Made by a program: the position numbers and the translations under genes
Shown: one piece after another, positions 1 through 5,191 of the stretch
Position numbering within the stretch: position 1 is the first letter of the stretch
How the letters are laid out: the number at the start of each line of letters is the position of its first letter
Notes under the pieces: model-generated
Database searches by the model: none
What the model saw: only the letters and a program-made list of their open reading frames with translations
Told to the model about the DNA's origin: nothing
NCBI GenBank assembly: GCA_038236965.1
Contig: JBBRZF010000214.1
Location: 1-5,226, forward strand
Length of the DNA: 5,226 nucleotides
Reading direction: 5' to 3'
DNA from: JBBRZF01 sp038236965
GTDB taxonomy: Bacteria > Acidobacteriota > Terriglobia > Terriglobales > Acidobacteriaceae

Positions 1-200
1 GCTGGCACAACAACCATCATGCGCACGCACAATCTGCGAGGCATGGTCTCCGCTGGTACGAGATTGATATGAACTGGTACGGCATCCAGGCACTACGCAT
101 GCTTCATTTGGTGTGGGACATCAAGCTTCCCAAACTTGACGGACGCGTTCAGGAGATCGGCGCGCACCAGCCCGCAATGGAAGTCGCGATGGGCGACTAG
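1..200 (+). CDS. Membrane fatty-acid (acyl-CoA) desaturase, C-terminal end (5' truncated by window)
   Basis: The reading frame enters at base 3 and runs 65 codons to TAG at 198-200; bases 1-2 finish a codon that is probably glycine. The first residues read WHNNHHAHAQSARHG. This is the third histidine box (HNxHH) of integral-membrane delta-9-type acyl-CoA/acyl-lipid desaturases, which helps hold the di-iron centre that inserts a double bond into a saturated acyl chain. It is followed by the family's usual RWYEIDMNWYGI segment, a helix and a short cytosolic tail ending in AMEVAMGD. The first two histidine boxes and the four membrane helices lie upstream of the window. The gene is closed by a strong terminator 26 bases after the stop, so it is probably not in one operon with the histidine kinase. 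The family is assigned with good confidence; the exact substrate and double-bond position cannot be read from the tail. Confidence 0.88.
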   Translation, partial: WHNNHHAHAQSARHGLRWYEIDMNWYGIQALRMLHLVWDIKLPKLDGRVQEIGAHQPAMEVAMGD

Positions 201-226
201 CAAAGCGTATCCCCGAATCACGAATC

Positions 227-257
227 AAAAGGCGTGGCCCACAAGGCTGCGCCTTTT
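227..257 (+). terminator. Intrinsic terminator of the desaturase gene
   Basis: Bases 227-239 pair with 245-257 over 13 positions, with two G-U wobbles in RNA and a 5-base loop (240-244). The outer part is AAAAGGCG/CGCCTTTT. The T-run of the right arm continues into CTCATTT. It lies 26 bases after the desaturase stop and 40 bases before the kinase start. The A-run on the left arm means it could also work on the minus strand. Confidence 0.85.
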
Positions 258-297
258 CTCATTTGGCGCGCGGAGAGTTACACTCGTTGCGTCCCTT

Positions 298-1203
298 ATG
301 CGAATTACGAATCGTCGTAAAGCGATCGGCTTTTTCACCGTCCTCGGCATTTCGCTGACGGTGCTGGCGATCACGCTCAACATCACGTGGATCATCCACT
401 GGCGCGAGATCGTGCCCCTCGTCTTGGGCATCATCTTCTTCGCCGTCATCATCGCCGGACTCATTCTGAACACCATCTTTCTCGTGCGCGAGATTCGCCG
501 CAACGAGCAGCACGACAGCTTCATCAATGCTGTCACTCACGAATTGAAAACGCCCATCGCCTCCATCCGCTTGTATCTGGAAACCTTGCAGTCGCGCGCG
601 ATGGACGAAGAGCAGCGCCAGAAGTTCTATCGCGTTATGCACGACGACACCGACCGCCTTACCGGAACCGTCGAACAGGTCTTGCGTGCCGCCGAAACCG
701 TACAAAAGCGCGGCGAACGCAACTGGGCAACCCTCGACCTCGCGGCCCTGCTACACGAATGCGTGCAAGTAGCCCGCGTGCGCCATCACCTCGACGACGA
801 AAATATGTCGGAAACCAACCACGCCCTCGACCCTGCGGAAAGCACCGTCCTCGGCGACTCCGAAGAACTTCGTTCCGCCATCGCCAACATATTGGATAAC
901 TCGGTTAAGTACTCCACGGACGGCGTACGCGTGAAAGCCGAAGTGGTCCCCGTAGGCGGGGACGTAGTCATCCGCGTATCCGACGAAGGCGTCGGCATCC
1001 CCAGCCCCGACCTCAAACGCATCTTCAAGCGCTTCTATCGCGCCGGACGCGCGCGCACAAAAGTAAAAGGTACCGGACTAGGATTGTTCATCGTCCGCGA
1101 GATTGTAAAAAAACATCATGGCAGTGTGCAGGCCGAAAGTGAAGGCGAGGGAAAAGGCGCGACCGTCACACTGCGTCTGCCAAGGGTGGAAGAAAAAAAA
1201 TGA
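298..1203 (+). CDS. Two-component sensor histidine kinase with two membrane helices and no real extracytoplasmic sensor domain
   Basis: This is a 301-residue inner-membrane kinase that would autophosphorylate on histidine and pass the phosphate to the regulator encoded next. Residues about 9-33 and 38-62 are hydrophobic membrane helices joined by only a few residues (HWRE). There is no periplasmic sensor and no clear HAMP or PAS domain. The HisKA dimerisation domain follows, with the H-box FINAVTHELKTP and phosphoacceptor His81. The HATPase_c domain shows an N-box (ANILDNSVKYS, Asn197/Asn201), G1 box DEGVGIP (229-235), F-box IFKRFY (242-247) and G2 box GTGLGL (258-263), so catalysis should be intact. 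I chose ATG 298. The longer frame back to 136 runs through the desaturase tail and the terminator and adds no domain. No good Shine-Dalgarno sits close to 298 (GGAGAG at 272-277 is 20 bases away), so initiation may be leaderless or weak. The stop overlaps the regulator start. The stimulus is unknown; the short loop resembles intramembrane-sensing kinases. Confidence 0.93.
   Translation: MRITNRRKAIGFFTVLGISLTVLAITLNITWIIHWREIVPLVLGIIFFAVIIAGLILNTIFLVREIRRNEQHDSFINAVTHELKTPIASIRLYLETLQSRAMDEEQRQKFYRVMHDDTDRLTGTVEQVLRAAETVQKRGERNWATLDLAALLHECVQVARVRHHLDDENMSETNHALDPAESTVLGDSEELRSAIANILDNSVKYSTDGVRVKAEVVPVGGDVVIRVSDEGVGIPSPDLKRIFKRFYRAGRARTKVKGTGLGLFIVREIVKKHHGSVQAESEGEGKGATVTLRLPRVEEKK
1185..1203 (+). 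promoter_or_regulatory. Kinase/regulator ATGA overlap with Shine-Dalgarno and A8 run
   Basis: The kinase stop TGA (1201-1203) overlaps the regulator start ATG (1200-1202). GGTGGAAG at 1185-1192 gives a plausible ribosome-binding site, so the two genes are probably translationally coupled. Between them lies an uninterrupted run of eight A (1193-1200), read AAA AAA in the kinase frame. The regulator is in the -1 frame relative to the kinase. A -1 ribosomal slip, or insertion of one A by the polymerase, would therefore fuse the two proteins. The overlap is seen directly; slippage is inference. Confidence 0.6.
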
Positions 1204-1940
1204 GCAAAGTCGTTGTCGTAGAGGACGAGACACACATCGCGCAAGGTTTGCGCTTCAACCTTGAAGCCGACGGACACGAGGTTAAACTGTTCGAGACAGG
1301 CGAAGCCGCCCTCAAGCATTTGTTGAAAAATCCTGGTGCTGCCGACGTCGTAGTTCTCGACGTCATGCTGCCCGGTATCGACGGATTCGCCGTCGCCTCC
1401 GAGTTGCGAATGGCGCAGCAGTTCGTCCCCGTCCTCATGCTCACCGCCCGCGGACGCCCCGAAGATGTCCTCAAAGGATTCGAAAGCGGCGCGGATGACT
1501 ACCTCCCCAAGCCCTTCGATCTCGCCATCCTCCTCGCCCGCATCAACAGCCTCTTACGCCGAAGCGCCTGGGCCGGAGAAGCGCCGCAGCCGCCAGTGAA
1601 GAACGGCAAAGAGAAAGAAGAAGCCGCCTTTGTGTTCGACAGCAAGACCGTGGACTTCCGCATGTTGGAGCTGCGCACAAAAGACGAAACGCACCAGTTG
1701 ACGCTGATGGAAGTCGAGCTACTCCGCTACCTCATCCACAACAACGGCACTCCTGTTTCACGAAAGCAGATTCTCGAAGAGGTCTGGGGACTGCACGAAG
1801 ATACCGACACCCGCGCCATCGACAACTTCATCGTGCGTCTGCGCCGATATATTGAAGATGAGCCCAGCCGCCCTCGATATCTGCTCACCGTTCGCGGCGT
1901 CGGATACAAGTTCGTAGCCGAGGCCCCCAAAAATAAGTGA
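1200..1940 (+). CDS. OmpR/PhoB-family response regulator, cognate partner of the upstream kinase
   Basis: This 246-residue cytoplasmic DNA-binding regulator has the standard two-domain build. The receiver domain (about 1-120) has acidic pocket Glu8/Asp9, phosphoacceptor Asp54 in VVVLDVMLPGIDG, switch Thr82 in LMLTARG, and Lys104 in YLPKPFD. A hydrophilic linker of about 25 residues (roughly 121-145) precedes a winged-helix Trans_reg_C domain (about 146-240). That domain carries LTLMEVELLRYL, the VSRKQILEEVWG helix, the recognition helix RAIDNFIVRLRRYIED and the wing YLLTVRGVGYKF. The length is usual for the subfamily. Phosphorylation at Asp54 should promote dimerisation and binding to paired promoter half-sites. 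It starts inside the kinase stop codon, so both are made from one transcript. The order is kinase first, the reverse of many OmpR-type operons. No target operon is evident in the window. Confidence 0.95.
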   Translation: MSKVVVVEDETHIAQGLRFNLEADGHEVKLFETGEAALKHLLKNPGAADVVVLDVMLPGIDGFAVASELRMAQQFVPVLMLTARGRPEDVLKGFESGADDYLPKPFDLAILLARINSLLRRSAWAGEAPQPPVKNGKEKEEAAFVFDSKTVDFRMLELRTKDETHQLTLMEVELLRYLIHNNGTPVSRKQILEEVWGLHEDTDTRAIDNFIVRLRRYIEDEPSRPRYLLTVRGVGYKFVAEAPKNK

Positions 1941-2084
1941 GCCGCTGAGCTACAATCGCCCCGTGCGAAGAGCCCGTTTCCTGATGATCGCGTTGGTGTC
2001 AGATGACGACGTAGTACGGCGTGTCACAACCTCTTGTCTCAATGACTAAATCGCTTTCTTGGTACTGGACGTTGACCTTCGCTT

Positions 2085-2132
2085 TCAATGACCAAATATC
2101 TCAATGACTCAATGACCAAATATCTCAAAAAC
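2085..2132. repeat. Two tandem 24-base direct repeats containing TCAATGAC
   Basis: Copy one (2085-2108) and copy two (2109-2132) are identical over their first 20 bases, TCAATGACCAAATATCTCAA, and differ at two positions in the last four. An 8-base TCAATGAC block also ends copy one, and a related block, TCAATGACTAAATC, lies at 2039-2052. The function is unknown. Such arrays usually arise by replication slippage, but they could also be protein-binding sites. Confidence 0.8.
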
Positions 2133-2228
2133 TCAATCTTCCCAAAATCTTGTCAAGCCCCTCCAACCGCTCCTAACCACCCATCTCCCTCATTCCAAAC
2201 GAAAAATAATCCGCTCAAGGATGTCCAG

Positions 2229-2258
2229 TTGGACCCCTTCAATCTGTCACAATAGATA
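2229..2258 (+). promoter_or_regulatory. Weak sigma-70-like promoter candidate upstream of the Cys/His-finger gene
   Basis: TTGGAC (2229-2234) matches the -35 consensus at four of six positions. TAGATA (2253-2258), 18 bases downstream, is a poor -10 with about three matches. A start near 2265 would place the hairpin at 2275-2303 about ten bases into the transcript. The local A/T enrichment at 2251-2260 supports an open region, but the call is tentative. Confidence 0.3.
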
Positions 2259-2274
2259 TAGGGACAAAATAACC

Positions 2275-2304
2275 AAAGGCCGACGCCAAACGCGTCGGCC
2301 TTTT
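2275..2304 (+). terminator. Terminator-like hairpin in the leader of the Cys/His-finger gene
   Basis: AAAGGCCGACGC (2275-2286) is a perfect 12-bp complement of 2292-2303, with a 5-base loop (CAAAC). Four T (2301-2304) and CTATTT follow. In form it is a complete intrinsic terminator. It ends 22 bases before the ATG at 2326, between any upstream promoter and the gene. It may end a short leader RNA, act as an attenuator, or insulate the gene from upstream transcription. Confidence 0.75.
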
Positions 2305-2325
2305 CTATTTCTGGAGAAATCATCT

Positions 2326-2937
2326 ATGCCGGTCAAAAACTGTTTTCACATACGACTCGACGGAACCCGTTGCGGTTCGCCATCACTCAAGCGTCGCAAC
2401 TATTGTTACTTCCATTTCCGCATGCTGCAGCGTGCCCAGGTCGAGCGCCAACTCCCTTCTGCCGGAAACGACTCTCGCCTCGAACTTCCGTTCCTCGAAG
2501 ACCTTCGCACCGTCCAGGTCGCCTTGACCGACGTCCTGCGCGCCGTCGCCGCCGGACGCATCCCGCGCGACCAGGCCTCGCTCCTTATTCGCGGACTCCG
2601 CTTCGCTTCCCAGATACTGCGCGAAGAAGATCTCTGCACCCCCTCCCACATGCAACTCGCCGAAGCCAACGAAGAAACCAGCGAACGCGAAGCCTTCGAT
2701 CACGCTCGCCTCCCCGATTCCCCAAGAACTGAACCGGCGCAGCATTCTTCCGCAAGAACGACCGATGTGCAGGAAACCGCGGACAATTCGCATGATTGGG
2801 TGCCAATTTCAGCAGCTAAACTTGACGATTCTGGCGATTCCACCCAAATTAACGAAGAGCTATCCCACGACCAAACGCTCCCAACGAAGAAGCATCCACA
2901 GCCAACTCAACCCTATCGAATAGCGCAAACGAACTAA
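2326..2937 (+). CDS. Hypothetical protein with N-terminal Cys/His (zinc-finger-like) motif and disordered tail
   Basis: This is a 203-residue soluble protein of unknown function. The N-terminus (MPVKNCFHIRLDGTRCGSPS, then NYCYFH) spaces Cys6-x9-Cys16-x10-Cys27-x2-His30, with Gly13 before the second Cys. This matches the short C..TxxGxxC..YCxxH zinc-binding pattern seen in DUF5763-like domains. Residues about 53-102 form a predicted helical segment (LPFLEDLRTVQVALTDVLRA, then a second helix through LLIRGLRFASQILRE). From about 110 the chain is polar, rich in Ser, Thr, Gln, His and Glu, and probably disordered. There is no signal peptide or membrane helix. I chose ATG 2326 because GGAGAA (2313-2318) sits at good spacing and the finger begins there; the in-frame ATG at 2221 would translate through the hairpin. 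The finger plus helical-segment layout resembles a family I believe occurs in several copies per acidobacterial genome. That is recollection, not a search. Nucleic-acid binding is possible but unproven. Confidence 0.78.
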   Translation: MPVKNCFHIRLDGTRCGSPSLKRRNYCYFHFRMLQRAQVERQLPSAGNDSRLELPFLEDLRTVQVALTDVLRAVAAGRIPRDQASLLIRGLRFASQILREEDLCTPSHMQLAEANEETSEREAFDHARLPDSPRTEPAQHSSARTTDVQETADNSHDWVPISAAKLDDSGDSTQINEELSHDQTLPTKKHPQPTQPYRIAQTN

Positions 2938-2949
2938 CAAAACACTTAC

Positions 2950-2998
2950 TGCCCTACCTATGCCGCACCGTTGTCGCTCTGGTGCCCTACATATGCCG
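2950..2998 (+). repeat. 16-base direct repeat, second copy forming the left arm of a palindrome
   Basis: TGCCCTACCTATGCCG (2950-2965) and TGCCCTACATATGCCG (2983-2998) differ at one base and lie 33 bases apart. Only the second copy has a complementary partner downstream, so the first looks like an orphan half-site of the same element. Confidence 0.75.
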
Positions 2999-3014
2999 CT
3001 GGCATATGTGGGGC
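2984..3014 (+). terminator. 14-bp palindrome downstream of the Cys/His-finger gene, possible terminator
   Basis: Bases 2984-2997 pair with 3001-3014 around a 3-base loop, with one G-U pair, including the symmetrical core CATATGCC/GGCATATG. The stem is followed by CTTTGCCTT, a poor T-tract. It begins 46 bases after the gene's stop. It may act as a terminator or RNA-stabilising hairpin, or be a copy of a dispersed palindromic repeat. Confidence 0.55.
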
Positions 3015-3077
3015 CTTTGCCTTGCTCCTGCCTGGTGTGGCGCCAGCGCCCTCGCTCGCGGTCTTTGACTCTGTTTC

Positions 3078-3107
3078 TTGCTCTTGCTCCTGCTCCTGCT
3101 CTTCCTC
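3078..3107. repeat. Pyrimidine hexamer tandem repeat
   Basis: Five hexamers in a row read TTGCTC, TTGCTC, CTGCTC, CTGCTC and TTCCTC. This is a short degenerate microsatellite within a pyrimidine-rich tract. No coding frame depends on it. Confidence 0.75.
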
Positions 3108-3257
3108 CACTCGACCCTATCTATCCCCACCTTAAACGCCGATATCCCCCAGCAACCCGCCTCTATCCCGCTCCTCGCTCTCCCGAAATCACCCCGATAA
3201 CAGCACCTAACCCAACTACTATCAATACTTTGCGCGTAACTTACTTATATTCAGTAC

Positions 3258-3302
3258 CTTACCGCGGAGCTTCGCGTAAGTCTCTGAATGCAAGACACTT
3301 AC
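3258..3302. other. Two overlapping, mutually exclusive hairpins downstream of the phosphatase relic
   Basis: CTTA plus CGCG (3258-3261 and 3263-3266) can pair with CGCGTAAG (3273-3280), with one bulged base and a 6-base loop. The same right arm, as GTAAGTCTCT (3276-3285), can instead pair with AGACACTTAC (3293-3302), a 10-base stem with one mismatch and a 7-base loop. Neither has a T-run fitting a terminator on either strand. The complementarity is visible; any function is unknown. Confidence 0.45.
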
Positions 3303-3336
3303 AAAAGCCCATCTTCACGCAAATAAATTCACGCAC

Positions 3337-3675
3337 TCACGTCTTGAACGGAGCTCTCAAGGTCGGAGTGATGACCACACAAGTCACGTCATCATCGAAC
3401 TGGTGGTCGCAGTGGGCACCCACATCGCGCAGCAGACTCTCCAGGAAACTGCGTGCCCCATCGGGCGAGCCGCGATTATGCCAGAGGATGGGCGGATTGT
3501 GCCCACAGTTTGAGTACTGTATGTGGCGCGTCACGGGGTCGAGCACGGCATAAAAGAAGGAGATGAACTTGTCGACCGCCCCGTTCTTGCAGACGAGCTC
3601 ATTGACGCGCCCACATAATTCCGCAGGACCAACCCACTCGGCGGCGGTGACTTTCACGGCGGCCTGCAGGTTCAT
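3337..3675 (-). pseudogene. Relic of a SpoIIE/RsbU-type PP2C serine phosphatase, truncated and internally deleted
   Basis: The frame MNLQAAVKVTAAEW...PAELCGRVNELV...KFISFFYAVLDPVTRHIQYSNCGHNPPIL matches the middle of SpoIIE-family PP2C phosphatases, which dephosphorylate anti-sigma-factor antagonists. Its end, LLRDVGAHCDHQFDDDVTCVVITP, matches their C-terminus. Two parts are missing. The N-terminal sensor and the first catalytic strands with their metal-binding Asp are absent. So is a block of about 60 residues after GHNPPIL that normally carries the GD.L...TDG..E segment, although the frame stays open across the gap. Only the last metal-binding Asp pair (FDDDVT) remains, so the product should be inactive. 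ATG at 3675 (minus strand) has an AGGAGG-like box at 3694-3689, with a long 13-base spacer. The frame is open up to GTG 3753, but that extra part has no family resemblance. A short, non-catalytic protein could still be made; pseudogene is more likely. Confidence 0.72.
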
Positions 3676-3877
3676 CCGCGCCTGTAACCCTCCTAAGAAT
3701 GAAGAAAATACGAAGGGAGGCATGGGATGATTTCGCTGTCCGTTAATGAACACTTAATCGCGATTGTGGACATGCGTGTGCGGGCAAAGCGCCGGGTTAT
3801 GACGATGGATGTGTTGCGAAGCAAGGAGTTACCAGAATAGCTGCTTTGGCTGTTGAGTTGCCCTTACGGAGAGTGCA

Positions 3878-5131
3878 ATGGATATCCCACGTACAGAAGC
3901 GAAAGCACAGAAACGCCGCAAGCGGATCATATACGGCAGCATTGCCGTGGTGGCGCTGGTGGCATTGACTTTAGGCGTATCGCGATTGCGGCCGGCGGCG
4001 CCAACGGTTGAACGTTCCACGGTGTGGACGGACACGGTGAAGCGCGGGCCGATGCTGCGGCAAGTTCGCGGTCTGGGCACGTTGATTCCCGAAGACATCC
4101 GCTGGATCCCATCGGAGACGGAAGCGCGAGTGGAGCGCATCCTGGTGCTGCCCGGCTCACAAGTGCAGCCAGACACCGTAATCCTGGAATTGAGCAATCC
4201 CCAGGCAGAGCAACAGGCTATCGACGCGCAGTGGCAATTACGCGCTGCCGAAGCCGAATACAAGAACACGCGCGTGAAGCTGGAAGGCGATCTGATGACC
4301 CAGCAAGCCACGTCAGCCACGGTCAATGCGGACTACAACGATGCTAAGCGCAGGGCGGAGACCGATGAAGAACTGGCGAAACTGGGCGTGATCTCCGGCA
4401 TGTCGCTGAAGACTTCCAAAGGCAGGGCCGAGGAGCTTTCGACGCGTACGGGCATCGAGCAGAAACGGATTTCGATGAGCGAGAAAGCCGTCGATTCGCA
4501 GATGGCCGTGCAGCAGGCACGCGTGGAGCAGTTGCGCGCACTGGCACAGTTGAAGCAGAGAACGCTGGCGTCGCTGAAAGTGCGGGCTGATATCGCAGGC
4601 GTACTGCAGGAACTCCCGGTGCAAGTTGGTCAGCGCGTGGCTCCGGGAACAACCATCGCGAAGGTCGCACAGCCAGAGCATTTGAAGGCCGAGTTAAAGG
4701 TTCCGGAGACACAGGCTAAAGACATTCTTATCGGGCAGCCAGCCTCCATCGACACGCACAACGGCGTGATAACCGGTTCCGTGATGCGAATAGATCCGGC
4801 GGTGTTGAACGGAACGGTCACGGTTGACGTAAAGCTAGAACAGGCGCTGCCGAAAGGCGCGCGGCCGGACCTGAGCGTGGATGGCACCATCGATCTCGAC
4901 CGCCTGACGAACGTGATGTTCGTGGGACGCCCGGCATTCGGACAAGAGAAGAGCACGGTTGGGATGTTCAAGCTTGATCCAGACGGTAAGGGTGCATCGC
5001 GAATCAACGTGAAGTTGGGGCGCAGTTCGGTGAACGCCGTAGAAATCATCGAAGGATTGCACGAAGGCGACCAGGTCATTCTGTCTGACATGTCGCGTTG
5101 GGACAACGTGGACCGTATACGGCTCGAGTAA
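3878..5131 (+). CDS. Periplasmic adaptor (HlyD/MacA-like membrane fusion protein) of a tripartite ABC exporter
   Basis: This 417-residue adaptor would link an inner-membrane transporter to an outer-membrane channel. A basic stretch KRRKR (12-16) precedes one membrane helix (about 17-35), so the rest faces the periplasm. The first half of the lipoyl/barrel-sandwich domain is ARVERILVLPGSQVQPDTVI (about 83-108). A long alpha-hairpin follows (about 108-232, Gln/Ala/Glu-rich). The second lipoyl half is at 236-265 (AGVLQELPVQVGQRVAPGTT), then beta-barrel and membrane-proximal domains (about 268-417). At the hairpin tip, Thr162-x3-Leu166-x6-Ser173 lines up with the TolC-contact motif R-x3-L-x6-S, with Thr in place of Arg. 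GGAG at 3868-3871 supports ATG 3878. No lipobox is present. The next gene starts 60 bases downstream and fits an ABC ATPase, which favours a MacAB-like exporter over an RND pump. The substrate is unknown. Confidence 0.9.
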   Translation: MDIPRTEAKAQKRRKRIIYGSIAVVALVALTLGVSRLRPAAPTVERSTVWTDTVKRGPMLRQVRGLGTLIPEDIRWIPSETEARVERILVLPGSQVQPDTVILELSNPQAEQQAIDAQWQLRAAEAEYKNTRVKLEGDLMTQQATSATVNADYNDAKRRAETDEELAKLGVISGMSLKTSKGRAEELSTRTGIEQKRISMSEKAVDSQMAVQQARVEQLRALAQLKQRTLASLKVRADIAGVLQELPVQVGQRVAPGTTIAKVAQPEHLKAELKVPETQAKDILIGQPASIDTHNGVITGSVMRIDPAVLNGTVTVDVKLEQALPKGARPDLSVDGTIDLDRLTNVMFVGRPAFGQEKSTVGMFKLDPDGKGASRINVKLGRSSVNAVEIIEGLHEGDQVILSDMSRWDNVDRIRLE

Positions 5132-5145
5132 GGAAACGAGTGCGG

Positions 5146-5162
5146 TTTGAAATTATTTCAAA
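5146..5162. repeat. Perfect AT-rich inverted repeat between adaptor and ABC gene
   Basis: TTTGAAA (5146-5152) and TTTCAAA (5156-5162) are exact reverse complements separated by TTA, located 14 bases after the adaptor stop. The symmetry would suit a dimeric regulator's operator. The AT-only stem is weak as RNA, so it is not a convincing terminator. Confidence 0.5.
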
Positions 5163-5191
5163 GAGATCTATCAAGCATCGCAGGAGAGCAA

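Larger units (their letters stand above)
1941..2325. other. Noncoding region between the response regulator and the Cys/His-finger gene
   Basis: There is no convincing gene in these 385 bases. The left part holds TACAAT (1951-1956) followed seven bases later by GTG (1963) and a 28-codon frame, possibly the broken start of a lost gene. Bases 2039-2137 carry copies of a TCAATGAC repeat. Bases 2140-2220 are pyrimidine-rich with no visible structure. The right end (2229-2325) is the leader of the next gene, with a weak promoter candidate, a strong hairpin and a ribosome-binding site. No clear intrinsic terminator follows the response regulator. Confidence 0.6.
2938..3336. other. Noncoding, repeat-rich region between the Cys/His-finger gene and the phosphatase relic
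   Basis: This stretch of about 400 bases holds no believable gene. A long plus-strand frame starting at 2960 translates to Pro-, Leu- and Arg-rich sequence with no domain, and it runs antisense into the phosphatase relic. From left to right it holds a palindrome with an extra half copy (2950-3014), a pyrimidine hexamer array (3078-3107), a C-rich tract without structure (about 3108-3220), and an A/T-richer end with two overlapping hairpins (3258-3302). Confidence 0.65.

Noticed and set aside
136..297. 54-residue N-terminal extension of the histidine kinase frame
   Set aside because: It overlaps the desaturase coding end in another frame and crosses the intrinsic terminator. It also has no domain or membrane-helix content, and the membrane helices begin just after ATG 298.
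259..705. Minus-strand frames over the kinase, and similar antisense frames over the regulator and adaptor
   Set aside because: These are shadows of strongly supported plus-strand genes. Their translations are low-complexity and no motif was recognised.
2085..2132. CRISPR-like array
   Set aside because: The repeats are directly tandem with no unique spacers of constant length and no cas genes nearby.
2221..2325. Upstream ATG extension of the Cys/His-finger protein
   Set aside because: It would translate through the perfect 12-bp hairpin and lacks a good ribosome-binding site. The finger and a well-placed GGAGAA support ATG 2326.
2960..3553. Plus-strand frame of 197 codons
   Set aside because: The translation is Pro/Leu/Arg/Ser-rich with no domain. 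It covers repeats and a palindrome and runs antisense to the SpoIIE phosphatase relic, which has real family resemblance.
3740..3757. TTAATGAACACTTAA as an operator
   Set aside because: Only the outer four bases of each arm are symmetrical. This is easily expected by chance.
3754..3877. Promoter for the adaptor gene
   Set aside because: Pairs such as TTGCGA with AGAATA have wrong spacing, and TTGTGG with TTATGA are 27 bases apart. No convincing -35/-10 pair could be named, although a promoter should exist here.
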